Part shown: positions 43,175 through 52,980 of the stretch, piece after piece
Layout: every line of letters starts with the position of its first letter
Position numbering within the stretch: the first letter of the stretch is position 1
Assembly: GCA_045592745.1 (NCBI GenBank)
Contig: JAZNVH010000032.1
Coordinates: forward strand, 1 to 64,000
Length of the DNA: 64,000 nucleotides
DNA from: Aphodoplasma sp045592745
Lineage (GTDB): Bacteria; Bacillota; Clostridia; UBA1381; UMGS1253
Direction of reading: 5' to 3'
Notes under the pieces: generated by a model
The model's database searches: none
What the model was told of the DNA's origin: nothing
The model's input: the letters and a program-made list of their open reading frames with translations, nothing else
Position numbers and translations under genes: made by a program

Positions 43175-44419
43175 TTATATAATATCTGCGACTGAAACTC
43201 CGCATAGATAACCGCTTGTCCATGCCCATGTAAGATTGTAGCCGCCACAATCGCCGTATACGTCAAGCACTTCGCCACATGCAAAAAGTTTTGGTGATTT
43301 TTTTGATTCAAGAGTATTTATATTAAAATCTGAAAGCAATGCACCGCCGCCCATAACCTGTGCTTGTGGTGCGCCTTTTGTCCCTGTAATTGCCATTTCA
43401 AAAGATTTTATTGCGCTGGCAAGCTTTTTAATTTTTTTATTATCAAGCGTGGATATGCTATCGGACAGCGAGGCTATATTTGCATGTTTGATAACAGACA
43501 TTCCGATACGCTTATTTAAAAATCCGCTCAAGAGATTTTCTGCCTCAAGATGCGAGAGTGCATCCCTCTTTTTTATTAAAATGGAGTATAGCTCATCTTC
43601 GGTATATTCATGTGCAAAATCGATTTTTAGTTTTACGTCGTGCTTTTTGCCATCGTTAAAAAGCTCTGATACATATCCGGAAAGCTGCATTATGGCAATG
43701 CCTGAAAATCCATAATCGCAAAAGAGCAGTTCGCCCTTTTCAGTTCTTATATTTTTACCGTCGCATACAAGTGTGATTGATGCATTCGCGCGCATACCTT
43801 TAGCTGTTTTTATACACGGGTCGCTGCATCTTAATGTAGTAAGAGCAGGGTATGGTGCATAAATTTTGTGAGCGAAGGATTTTAATATATCAAGACCAAT
43901 GTCTGAGCCGAAGGTTGCACTGCTTCCCGATGCTATTATTACGGCGTCGGCACGTATGTTTTGTGTTTTGCCTGATATATGGTAGACTAAATCTGATTTT
44001 TTTATTTTTTGTACATCAAAATCGCATATAAATTCAATGCCGAGTTTTTGTGCTTCAAAACGCAGTGCGTCAAGAACTGACGATGCCTGCATACTGCGCG
44101 GATACACAAGGTTATTATTTGATACGCACGTGATTCCTATTTGCTCAAAAAAGTTTATAATTTTATCAGGTGAAAAGGAGTCAAGCACACTTTCAACCAA
44201 TTGAATATCGTTTGAGTGATATGCTTTGGTGCTCGTATCTGTATTTGTAAGATTGCATTTTCCGTTGCCTGTTGAAAGAAGCTTTTTACCTACACGTAAA
44301 TTTTTTTCTAAAATTATGACAGATATATCTTTTTTTATTTGGTTTGCGCGACGCTTTGCGCTTATTGCGCACATCAGTCCGCTTGCCCCGCCCCCGATTA
44401 CGGCTATGGTTTTACTCAT
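43175..44419 (-). CDS. HI0933/BaiN-like FAD-dependent oxidoreductase
   Basis: A 414-residue flavoprotein. The start at 44419 follows AAAGGAG and gives MSKTIAVIGGGASGLMCA, the FAD-binding GxGxxG. RVGKKLLSTGNGKCNLTN and the C-terminal GEVLDVYGDCGGYNLTWAWTSG are signatures of the HI0933/aminoacetone-oxidase-like family. BaiN, a flavin reductase in bile-acid metabolism, belongs here, but most members have unknown substrates. The gene overlaps the GH13 gene by 8 bases at its start, so it is translated with the glycogen operon. Confidence 0.9.
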   Translation of the reverse strand: MSKTIAVIGGGASGLMCAISAKRRANQIKKDISVIILEKNLRVGKKLLSTGNGKCNLTNTDTSTKAYHSNDIQLVESVLDSFSPDKIINFFEQIGITCVSNNNLVYPRSMQASSVLDALRFEAQKLGIEFICDFDVQKIKKSDLVYHISGKTQNIRADAVIIASGSSATFGSDIGLDILKSFAHKIYAPYPALTTLRCSDPCIKTAKGMRANASITLVCDGKNIRTEKGELLFCDYGFSGIAIMQLSGYVSELFNDGKKHDVKLKIDFAHEYTEDELYSILIKKRDALSHLEAENLLSGFLNKRIGMSVIKHANIASLSDSISTLDNKKIKKLASAIKSFEMAITGTKGAPQAQVMGGGALLSDFNINTLESKKSPKLFACGEVLDVYGDCGGYNLTWAWTSGYLCGVSVADII

Positions 44420-46373
44420 GGTTTTTCTCCTTTGTATATGCTGTTTTGGCATTGTAAATTTTTATAGTCATTGGCTCTGTATGCAATACAAATCGTCCGT
44501 TTGCTGATTTGTGATTTTCGTTATGTGCTATAAGCTCACATACATCAAAGCGTCCAAGCTCTATTGGAGCGTAGTGGTCGCGCTCTTTGTCGGTATTTGC
44601 GATTATAAGCTTAAAATCGTCACCTAATATGCGTATAAAGGCACTTGCTTGCGCCTCACCATAAACAATTTCAAAATTTCCGCCGGTGAAGGCACTACTT
44701 TGTTTTCGCATTGATATAATATTTTTAAAGAAGAGATTTATATCATTTCCTGTTTTTGTTTCATCAAAGCAGGAGCGGCAAAATGGGTCGCCAAAGCCCT
44801 CTGCTGCAAGCTCGTCACCATAAAAAATGCAAGGTGTACCCGGAAGGCACATAAGAAGTGTATATGCAAGCTTTAGCCTTTGGGTTGCAATAGTTTTTTG
44901 CGTATTATCAAGCTTAAAGTGTGATTGCTCATCTTTTGTGAGTGGAGTAGGTATATTTGCAAGCCTTGTAAGAATGCGCTCGGTATCATGGCTTGAAAGA
45001 AAATTCATACTTGCCATAAATGCTTCTTTAGGATAGTTTTCGTAAAGGGTGTAAAGGCGAGAGTTGAAGGTTTTTGCATCGATATTGCAAAGAATATAGT
45101 CAATCAGTGCCAGCCGCAGAGGATAATTCATTACGCTGTCAAGTTGATTTCCGCAAAGATATTTTCTCAGCTCGCCATAGCTTATTTTATTTGACGCATC
45201 TTCCCATACCTCTCCTATGATTGCGGCATTTTTGTCCGTATTTTTTATTTCGCGGCGAAGTGTTTGCAAAAATTTGGACGGAAGCTCGTCTGCAACGTCG
45301 AGTCGCCAGCCACTCGCCCCGAGGCGCAGATAGCGTTTTATTATACTGTTTTCGCCAGTTAAAATATAGTCTGTATACGAAGGGGTATTTTCGTTTACCG
45401 AGCAGAGCGTATCTATGCCCCACCAACAATCGTATTTGTCCGGATAACTACTAAAATTATACCAATCAAAATAGGCAGAGTCAATACTTTGATACGCGCC
45501 AATGCTGTCATATTTACCTTTTTTATTAAAATATTTGCTGTCAGAGCCGGTGTGATTAAATACGCCGTCTAATATGATTTTTATTCCAAGTGCGCCTGCC
45601 TTTTGGCGAAGCTTTTTAAAGATTTCTTCATCGCCAAACATTTTATCAATTTTTTCATAATCGCCCGTGTCATATTTGTGATTTGAATAGGCTTCAAATA
45701 TTGGGTTTAAATATATGATTGTAACTCCCAAATTGGAGAGGTAGTCAAGCTTTTCTATAACGCCCATAAGTGAGCCACCAAAAAAGTCGTTGGCAAGGTA
45801 TTCGTTACCAAACTGTTCTTTTTTGTAATAGGGAATTTCTCCCCATTTGCGGAAGATTATATCATTTCGAAAGTTCTTGTTATCGTATGAGTCGGATTTT
45901 TTAAATCTGTCAACAAAGATTTGATACATAACTCCTTCTTTTAGCCAGTCGGGAGTTTTAAAACTTTTATCATATATTGTAATTTGATAGGGGATTGGAC
46001 TGTTTTGATATATCTCTCCGATGCCGCCAAAGCGTGAGTGATTATTGCCATAATACAGAGTATGGTTATCGTATTCTATTTTGAAATGATAAAAAAGAAT
46101 AGAAGGCTCAGAGGGCATAGTGAGATTTATTTGATAGATATATGAATCAAGCATTTTATTGTGATAGTGCATTGGCATTGAAAAAGAGACGTTATCTATA
46201 ATGTATTCAAGAGTAACGTTTACAGGCCATTTTTCTGTATCAAGTGCTAGCTTTAAATTTACCTTTGCACAACAGCAAAGTGCGCCAAAAGGCGCACGGT
46301 AAAAAAGACTGTGTGAATTATGCTCTGCTTTCAATAAAAAATCCTCCTGTAAGATGGCTTTTTTGAAAATCAA
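44412..46373 (-). CDS. GH13 alpha-amylase-family hydrolase (neopullulanase/cyclomaltodextrinase-like)
   Basis: A 653-residue glycoside hydrolase. An N-terminal beta-sandwich domain (about 1-140) precedes the (beta/alpha)8 barrel. Catalytic residues are in GWRLDVADE (nucleophile Asp), IIGEVWED (acid/base Glu) and LSSHDTERIL (transition-state Asp), with GVFNHTG earlier. The N-terminal domain fits neopullulanase/maltogenic amylase types, which act on alpha-1,4 or alpha-1,6 oligosaccharides. There is no signal peptide, so it acts inside the cell on glycogen fragments. Its start overlaps the glgP stop by 4 bases. Confidence 0.9.
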   Translation of the reverse strand: MIFKKAILQEDFLLKAEHNSHSLFYRAPFGALCCCAKVNLKLALDTEKWPVNVTLEYIIDNVSFSMPMHYHNKMLDSYIYQINLTMPSEPSILFYHFKIEYDNHTLYYGNNHSRFGGIGEIYQNSPIPYQITIYDKSFKTPDWLKEGVMYQIFVDRFKKSDSYDNKNFRNDIIFRKWGEIPYYKKEQFGNEYLANDFFGGSLMGVIEKLDYLSNLGVTIIYLNPIFEAYSNHKYDTGDYEKIDKMFGDEEIFKKLRQKAGALGIKIILDGVFNHTGSDSKYFNKKGKYDSIGAYQSIDSAYFDWYNFSSYPDKYDCWWGIDTLCSVNENTPSYTDYILTGENSIIKRYLRLGASGWRLDVADELPSKFLQTLRREIKNTDKNAAIIGEVWEDASNKISYGELRKYLCGNQLDSVMNYPLRLALIDYILCNIDAKTFNSRLYTLYENYPKEAFMASMNFLSSHDTERILTRLANIPTPLTKDEQSHFKLDNTQKTIATQRLKLAYTLLMCLPGTPCIFYGDELAAEGFGDPFCRSCFDETKTGNDINLFFKNIISMRKQSSAFTGGNFEIVYGEAQASAFIRILGDDFKLIIANTDKERDHYAPIELGRFDVCELIAHNENHKSANGRFVLHTEPMTIKIYNAKTAYTKEKNHE

Positions 46374-48811
46374 ATAGGGCTAAGATGCCATATTTTTTCG
46401 TTATACTCGCGTATGGTTCGGTCGGAGCTGAAAAATCCTGAGTGCGCAGTATTTAAAACTGCTTTTTTTGTCCAAAGCTCTTTGTTTAAAAATTCGCGAG
46501 ATACCTGTATTTGTGCAGCAACGTAAGCATCAAAATCGCGCACAACCATATATGGATCGGCAATTCCATAATCGCCGAAAAGCAAAGAGTGATACAGCTC
46601 TCGGAAAATTTGCGGATGTTGTGGCTCAAGAGTTGAGTCAATCAACATATCAAGTGCACGCTTTAAGGGAAGGTTACTTGAATAAATCGTTTGAACTTCG
46701 CCTGTCTGGTGACGGTAGCGCGCAGCTACCTCGTTAGCACTAAGACCGAAGATAAACATATTTTCTCTGCCTGCCTGCTCGCTCATTTCTATATTGGCAC
46801 CGTCAAATGTGCCTATTGTGAGAGCACCGTTTAACATAAATTTCATATTGCCTGTGCCTGAGGCTTCTTTGCCGGCAGTTGAAATTTGTTCTGAAAGGTC
46901 TGCTGCGGCAACAATTTTTTCTGCAAGTGTCACGCTGTAATTTTCTATAAATACAACCTTTAATTTGCCACCGATGCGAATATCATTATTTACAAGGTCT
47001 GCAACGCTGTTTATAAGCTTGATAATCAGCTTTGCCCTTTTATATCCGGGCGACGCTTTTGCGGCAAAAATAAATGTGCGAGGGGGCATTTCAATAGAGG
47101 GATTGTCAATGATACAGTTGTATAGATGCAATATATGAAGTATATTTAAAAGCTGGCGTTTATACTCGTGAAGGCGTTTTGCCTGTACGTCAAATATAGA
47201 GTTTATGTCGATGTCTATATTATTATGCTCTTTTATATATTTGGCGAGATGTTTTTTGTTTTCGAGCTTTATTTGGGAAAATTTTTCACAAAATTTTTTA
47301 TCATGCGCAAAGCTTGCAAGCTCTTCGAGTAAAGAGGCGTCATCTAGCCATTTGTCGCCAATGGTTTCAGTTATTAATTTTGTAAGAGAAGGGTTTGCGT
47401 GCATTATCCAGCGGCGAAAGGTTATTCCGTTGGTAATTGCGTGAAAGCGCGAGTTATCAAGTCTGTAATAATCGGCAAATATATCATTTATCAAAATATC
47501 AGTATGAAGCTTTGATACGCCGTTTATGGCGTGGCATGATGCAAGGCAAAGATTTGCCATACTGATTTGAGCATTTTTATTGATGATTGCCATATAGTCA
47601 ATTTTTGCTGCATCGCCGGGGTAAGCCTTATTAAGCTTTTCGAGGAGGCGGGCATTTATTTCACAAACTATCATATAAATTCGGGGAAGAAGTGATTCAA
47701 ACACGTGCGTCGGCCATTTTTCGAGTGCTTCGCTCATTACTGTATGGTTTGTATAGGCGCATGTGTTTTGGGTGATTTCCCATGCTTTGTCCCAGCCAAG
47801 ACCTTCGTTGTCCATAAGGACCCTCATAAGTTCGCAGATTGCAAGGGCGGGGTGGGTATCATTTATGTGTATGGCAATTTTTTCGGAGAAAATATCCCAA
47901 TTCTGACCATATTTGTGCTTAAAGTCGCGCACAATCCACTGAATTGTAGCTGATACGAGAAAATATTGCTGTCTTAGACGCAGTCTTTTGCCTTCGTTAT
48001 GGTTGTCTTCAGGATAGAGCACCTTTGAAATAACCTCTGCCATATCTTTTTCTTCTACCGCGCGGGTATACTGACCTTCGTTGAAAAACTGCATATTAAG
48101 GTCGCTCGGGGCTTTTGCACTCCAAAGGCGTAGTTTATTTATCATTTTTGAATTGTAGCCGCAGACCGGCACGTCGTAAGGTACTGCAAGCACTGTGTGG
48201 GAATTTTCATATCTAAAGGAAAAGCGCCCGTCGTGATTGTCGGTATATACCTTTCCGCCAAAGAGCACTTCGACTTGCTCTTCGGGGCGCGCAATTTCCC
48301 AGACGTATCCGTTTTCGAGCCATGAATCAGGCTGTTCAAACTGATGACCATCAATTATTTTCTGGCGAAAAAGTCCGTATTCATATCTTATGGTAGAGCC
48401 GTATGCGGGAAGGTTTAATGTGCTCAGTGAGTCGATAAAGCATGCGGCAAGACGTCCGAGTCCGCCGTTTCCAAGGCCTGCGTCACTTTCTTTTTCTATA
48501 ACAGAGCTTATATCAAGACCGATATGCTCGAAAACCTTTACAAAATCGTCTGTGAGGGCAAGGTTTAGCATATTTGTGCCCAAAAGACGCCCCATTAAAA
48601 ACTCCGATGAGAGATAGTAGAGTTTTTTAGCTTCGAGCTGTTTTACACTGTCGTGAGAAAAACGCCATTTTTTCATTATTTCATCACGCACAGTATAGGC
48701 GCTTGCCTGATAGAGCATATTTTCGGTTGCGTCCTCAATTGTTTTTCCAAAATGGCGCATGAGTTTGCCTGTTATTTCATCATATATTTTTTGCTGTTTT
48801 TCTGTTAACAT
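46370..48811 (-). CDS. glgP: Glycogen phosphorylase
   Basis: An 813-residue GT35 phosphorylase. The PLP-lysine signature is EASGTGNMKFMLNGA near residue 660, with LGNGGLGRLAACF near the N-terminus and the family core VQAKRLHEYKRQLLN. It releases glucose-1-phosphate from glycogen ends. It follows glgA by 14 bases and overlaps the GH13 gene by 4. Full length for the family. Confidence 0.97.
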   Translation of the reverse strand: MLTEKQQKIYDEITGKLMRHFGKTIEDATENMLYQASAYTVRDEIMKKWRFSHDSVKQLEAKKLYYLSSEFLMGRLLGTNMLNLALTDDFVKVFEHIGLDISSVIEKESDAGLGNGGLGRLAACFIDSLSTLNLPAYGSTIRYEYGLFRQKIIDGHQFEQPDSWLENGYVWEIARPEEQVEVLFGGKVYTDNHDGRFSFRYENSHTVLAVPYDVPVCGYNSKMINKLRLWSAKAPSDLNMQFFNEGQYTRAVEEKDMAEVISKVLYPEDNHNEGKRLRLRQQYFLVSATIQWIVRDFKHKYGQNWDIFSEKIAIHINDTHPALAICELMRVLMDNEGLGWDKAWEITQNTCAYTNHTVMSEALEKWPTHVFESLLPRIYMIVCEINARLLEKLNKAYPGDAAKIDYMAIINKNAQISMANLCLASCHAINGVSKLHTDILINDIFADYYRLDNSRFHAITNGITFRRWIMHANPSLTKLITETIGDKWLDDASLLEELASFAHDKKFCEKFSQIKLENKKHLAKYIKEHNNIDIDINSIFDVQAKRLHEYKRQLLNILHILHLYNCIIDNPSIEMPPRTFIFAAKASPGYKRAKLIIKLINSVADLVNNDIRIGGKLKVVFIENYSVTLAEKIVAAADLSEQISTAGKEASGTGNMKFMLNGALTIGTFDGANIEMSEQAGRENMFIFGLSANEVAARYRHQTGEVQTIYSSNLPLKRALDMLIDSTLEPQHPQIFRELYHSLLFGDYGIADPYMVVRDFDAYVAAQIQVSREFLNKELWTKKAVLNTAHSGFFSSDRTIREYNEKIWHLSPI

Positions 48812-48825
48812 AAAAAATGTCCTCC

Positions 48826-50265
48826 TCAGGATACAAGACGTTTATAAAGCTTAAGGTATTCTTCTGCTGATTTGTCCCAACTAAAATCTGCACGCATAGC
48901 ATTTCGTACAATTTTTTGCCACGATGATTTTTTATTAAAGATTTTGTGCGCATAATCAATTGTAAAAAGCAGGTCGTGGGCGCTATATGGCGAAAAGGAA
49001 AAGCCGTTTCCTTCGCCTGTGTATTCGTTGTATGGCTTTATTGTGTCACGAAGTCCACCGGTCTCGCGCACTATCGGAGGTGTGCCGTATTTTAAACTTA
49101 TAAGCTGGCTCAGGCCACATGGCTCAAAGAGCGAAGGCATCAAAAATGCATCGCATGAGGCATAAATCTGATGGGCAAGTGCATTGTCAAAGCAAATGCT
49201 TGCACTGAATTTATCAGGGTAGTTTTTGGCGTACCATAAAAATGTATTTTCATAATTTGTATCGCCGGTACCTAAAACGATAAGCTGGATATCACGCTCT
49301 TTAAGCTCGTGCATAATTTGCTCTATAAGCTCAATTCCTTTTTGTTTTATGAGTCGTGATACAATGCCAAGGGTGAACGCGTTTTCGCTTTCTGCAAGAC
49401 CAAGAGCTTTCTGAAGCTTTTGTTTATTTTCCTTTTTGCCCGAAACAAAGTCGCGCCTGTTATAGCATTTATAGATGTATTTGTCGTTTGCGGGATTGTA
49501 ATGGGTGTACGAAATACCGTTTGTTATACCTATAAGGTTATCTGAGCGTGTGCGCAAAATGCCGTCAAGACCCTCGCCATATTCTTCGGTTTGTATTTCA
49601 TTTGCGTAAGATTTGCTTACTGTTGTGATTACGTCTGCGTAAACTATACCGCCTTTTAACAGGCTCATATTTCCATTATATTCAAGCTCATCTATTGAAA
49701 AATGTGACATATCAAGCCCTAAAACATCGGGAATGGCTTTTTTGTCCCATATTCCCTGATAGCTTAGATTGTGTATTGTCATAATTGTTTTTATTTTTCT
49801 GTAAAAAGGGTTGTCGCAAAACTGAGTTTTTAATAAAACAGGTATTGCGGCGCTGTGCCAGTCGTTTGCATGAATTATATCGGGGCAAAAATCAATATCG
49901 GGCAAAATGGAGAGTGCCGCTCTGCAAAAAAATGCGAACTTTTCGACGTCTTCGTGCATATAACCGTAAAGGTTATTTGATTTAAAATAAAATTCGTTAT
50001 CTATAAAATATACTTTGATGCCTTCGTGCTCCAATTCAAAAATGCCGCAGTACTGCACGCGCCAGCCAAGTGGCATTTCTATTGACTTTATAAACTTCAT
50101 TTTATCTGTATATTCTTTTGGAATACAGCCGTATTTTGGCAATACAAGGCGTATATCGACCTCGTTTTTGTCAAAATATAAAGGAAGTGTGCCGCACACA
50201 TCACCGAGTCCGCCTGTTTTAGCAAACGGAACGGCTTCGGAAGCTACCATCAGGATATTTATCAT
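48826..50265 (-). CDS. glgA: Glycogen synthase GlgA
   Basis: A 479-residue GT5 enzyme. The ADP-glucose-binding KTGGLGDV is at residues 16-23, and the C-terminal LMPSLFEPCGLSQL with the PPIVRETGGLRDT segment is the second conserved region. It adds glucose from ADP-glucose to alpha-1,4 chains. It lies between glgD and glgP in one operon. Confidence 0.97.
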   Translation of the reverse strand: MINILMVASEAVPFAKTGGLGDVCGTLPLYFDKNEVDIRLVLPKYGCIPKEYTDKMKFIKSIEMPLGWRVQYCGIFELEHEGIKVYFIDNEFYFKSNNLYGYMHEDVEKFAFFCRAALSILPDIDFCPDIIHANDWHSAAIPVLLKTQFCDNPFYRKIKTIMTIHNLSYQGIWDKKAIPDVLGLDMSHFSIDELEYNGNMSLLKGGIVYADVITTVSKSYANEIQTEEYGEGLDGILRTRSDNLIGITNGISYTHYNPANDKYIYKCYNRRDFVSGKKENKQKLQKALGLAESENAFTLGIVSRLIKQKGIELIEQIMHELKERDIQLIVLGTGDTNYENTFLWYAKNYPDKFSASICFDNALAHQIYASCDAFLMPSLFEPCGLSQLISLKYGTPPIVRETGGLRDTIKPYNEYTGEGNGFSFSPYSAHDLLFTIDYAHKIFNKKSSWQKIVRNAMRADFSWDKSAEEYLKLYKRLVS

Positions 50266-50289
50266 ATGTTTTCCTCCTTACTACGTTTG

Positions 50290-51423
50290 TTATATTATGT
50301 TGCCTTTTGCAGCAACAAAAGGATAGTTTGGTTGTCCTATGACGGTTTTGCCGCCAAGAAGTGTTACTTCTTTGTCAAGGACAACGTTTTCAAGAACGCA
50401 GTTTTTTTGTATAATGCTGTTTTGCATTATGATAGAATTTTTTACTTTTGCACCTTTTTCAATCTGGACGCCACGGAAAATAATGCTGTTTTCTACGCTT
50501 CCTTCGATAAGGCAGCCGTCTGCAACCATGCTGTCAGATACGCTTGCATCTTTTCCGTATCGGGTTGGCACTTGGTCTTTTACTTTTGTGTATATTTTCT
50601 GTTTTGAAGAAAACAGCTCTTTGCGAACATCGGGCATAAGAAAATTCATATTATTTTTATAATAACTTTCGATTGTGTCTATACGTCCCACATATCCGCT
50701 AAATTCATAAGCATAAATGTTAAGCTTGCCAAGGTTTTTTATGAGGACATCGACTACCCAGTCGTGCTCTCCGTGCGCTATACAGGTTTCAATAATCCGA
50801 AGAAGGAGCGAGCGCTCTATGATGTATGTTTCCATTGACACACACTGACTTTTTGGGTGTGTATAATTTTTCATAATATCACTTACGCGGCCAGAAGGCG
50901 ATACATTCAAAAGTGTATAGTTTCTAAGCTCTTTATCGGCTTTGCTTGTTTCCTTATTATATAATATTGTAATATCAGCTTGTTTGTCTTTGTGAAATTC
51001 AAGCGCTTCGTTAAAGGTTGTGTTATAGATTGCATTTCCGTTTGAAAATACCACATAGTCAGGCTTTGCTTTTCTGATAAAGGTGCTTATGCCGTACAAA
51101 ACGTCTATATCTCCGGCGGGTTTTCCTGTGTTTTCTCTGCCTATATGCGGAGGCAGGATATAGAGCCCTTTGTTTTTTCGGTTTAAATCCCAATCTTTTC
51201 CCGAGCCAAGATGGTCCATAAGAGAGGAGTAGTTATACTGTGTAGCTATTCCTATTGTTCGTATGCCCGAATTTACCATGTTTGATAAAATAAAGTCTAT
51301 AAGACGATATCGTCCTGCTATGGGCATTGCCGATATTGAGCGCCTCTCTGTTAATACACCAAGCTGTTTTTCTTTTATATCGGTAAGTATTATTCCTGTC
51401 ATTTGATCCATTTTAATTTCCAT
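50290..51423 (-). CDS. glgD: GlgD, GlgC-like subunit of glucose-1-phosphate adenylyltransferase
   Basis: About 377 residues, similar in fold to GlgC: a nucleotidyltransferase domain (GRYRLIDFILSN and HLGSGKDWDL present) and a C-terminal left-handed beta-helix. The N-terminal GGxGxRL loop of GlgC is replaced by TDIKEKQLGVL, so catalytic capacity is probably lost. In Bacillota GlgD is a partner of GlgC that changes its activity and regulation. The start is uncertain: ATG 51423 is the most likely, but ATG 51411 is possible since neither has an ideal ribosome binding site. Confidence 0.93.
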   Translation of the reverse strand: MEIKMDQMTGIILTDIKEKQLGVLTERRSISAMPIAGRYRLIDFILSNMVNSGIRTIGIATQYNYSSLMDHLGSGKDWDLNRKNKGLYILPPHIGRENTGKPAGDIDVLYGISTFIRKAKPDYVVFSNGNAIYNTTFNEALEFHKDKQADITILYNKETSKADKELRNYTLLNVSPSGRVSDIMKNYTHPKSQCVSMETYIIERSLLLRIIETCIAHGEHDWVVDVLIKNLGKLNIYAYEFSGYVGRIDTIESYYKNNMNFLMPDVRKELFSSKQKIYTKVKDQVPTRYGKDASVSDSMVADGCLIEGSVENSIIFRGVQIEKGAKVKNSIIMQNSIIQKNCVLENVVLDKEVTLLGGKTVIGQPNYPFVAAKGNII

Positions 51424-51582
51424 AGCCTTTCTGCCCACAAATATTAATAAAAAATATACACGCCTTTTTTGTGGGCTGATAAGGCGTATAATGGAGATTG
51501 TGCACATCGCCGTTTCGTGTCCTGAAGGCACGAATGCTTGGCGGTGCAATAAGTTCTGCCGTGTGCATAATGATTTTTCACG

Positions 51583-52866
51583 TTATGCGCCTCCCTTGGC
51601 TATGCTTGTATTGTCTGAATTGTGCGCTTTTGTCTTTTTTTCAAAAAGCACGTTTTCGCAAACAATATCATTTTCAACCATTGAATTTTTAGCGATTTCG
51701 GTGTTTTGGTCTATTATTATATTTCCTTCGATAAGCACGATTCCGTCTGTGCATATATCGGATTTGTAGGGATTATCTTCTATTTCGTGAACTCCTATCA
51801 TAACGTTTTTGCCAATTTTACATCCGGGGCCTACGATTGCCTTTTCTATGATTGCGCCTTCGTCTATTTGAGCGCCCGGCATTATGACGCTGTCGCGGAT
51901 AATTGCCCCTTTTTTGATGATTACGCCCTCTGAAATAACAGAGTGTTCTATTACACCGTATATTTCACAGCCTTCGGTAATAGTAGAGTTTTTAAGCACT
52001 GCGTGGCTCGAAATAAAGTGTGGGGGATTGGCACGGCTTCGTGAGAATATAGGCCACGATTTGTCGCGCATATCAAGAAGAGGAGGCTCGCAAAGCATAT
52101 CCATGTGTGCTTCCCAGAGGCTTTGGACAGTTCCGACATCGCGCCAGTATTCAGAAAATCTGTAGCTATACATCGCTTCGTTCATAGAAAGCATCTGGGG
52201 GATTATATTTTTGCCAAAATCATTTTGTGAGCGCGGATTGTTTTCGTCTACAATAAGATATTTTTTGAGTATGTGCCAATTAAAAATATATATTCCCATA
52301 GAGGCAAGGTTGCTTTTGGGAACAGCGGGTTTTTCTTCAAACTCACATATACGTCCATCTTCGTCAACCTTCATTATTCCAAATCGTGAGGCTTCTTCCC
52401 AGCCTACCGGCATAACGGCGACGGTTACGGATGCATTTTTCTTTTTATGTGCGTCAAGCATTTTTGAATAGTTCATTTTATAGATGTGGTCACCTGACAA
52501 AACAAGTACATATTTTGGGTCAAACTGCTCTATAAAGCTTATATTCTGATAGATTGCGTTTGCTGTACCGGTATACCATTCGCCTTTTTCTGCCTTGATA
52601 TATGGGGGCAGAACATATACACCTCCAAAGCTTCTGTCGAGGTCCCATGGACTTCCTCCCGCTATGTAGGTGTTAAGCTCAAGCGGTTGATATTGTGTAA
52701 GCACACCTACGGTTTCTATGCCCGAATGGCTGCAGTTGCTTAGCGCAAAATCAATTATGCGGTATTTTCCTCCAAAAGCGACAGCCGGTTTTGCAACGTC
52801 TTTCGTCAGCGCGCCTAAACGGCTTCCCTGGCCACCTGCTAAAATCATTGCTATACATTCGCTCAT
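51583..52866 (-). CDS. glgC: Glucose-1-phosphate adenylyltransferase GlgC
   Basis: A 427-residue enzyme with the catalytic loop GGQGSRLGALT (12-22), the KPAVAFGGKYRIIDFALSN segment and SGDHIYKMNY near the active site. The beta-helix C-terminal domain and an extra tail of about 40 residues (FEKKTKAHNSDNT) make it longer than the usual 380-400. It makes ADP-glucose for glycogen and is the committed step. It follows glgB by 114 bases on the same strand. Confidence 0.96.
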   Translation of the reverse strand: MSECIAMILAGGQGSRLGALTKDVAKPAVAFGGKYRIIDFALSNCSHSGIETVGVLTQYQPLELNTYIAGGSPWDLDRSFGGVYVLPPYIKAEKGEWYTGTANAIYQNISFIEQFDPKYVLVLSGDHIYKMNYSKMLDAHKKKNASVTVAVMPVGWEEASRFGIMKVDEDGRICEFEEKPAVPKSNLASMGIYIFNWHILKKYLIVDENNPRSQNDFGKNIIPQMLSMNEAMYSYRFSEYWRDVGTVQSLWEAHMDMLCEPPLLDMRDKSWPIFSRSRANPPHFISSHAVLKNSTITEGCEIYGVIEHSVISEGVIIKKGAIIRDSVIMPGAQIDEGAIIEKAIVGPGCKIGKNVMIGVHEIEDNPYKSDICTDGIVLIEGNIIIDQNTEIAKNSMVENDIVCENVLFEKKTKAHNSDNTSIAKGGA

Positions 52867-52980
52867 ATAATCTCTCCTTTCGGTTATAATTTTACTTTTC
52901 GTAAATTATATGTTATGCGTTATACTTATCATTTATGAGTAATTTTTCTAATACTTATATGGCAAAATTTGTCTTACAAA

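Noticed and set aside
51424..51549. N-terminal extension of glgD to 51549
   Set aside because: The extra residues do not resemble GlgD and no ribosome binding site supports the upstream start.
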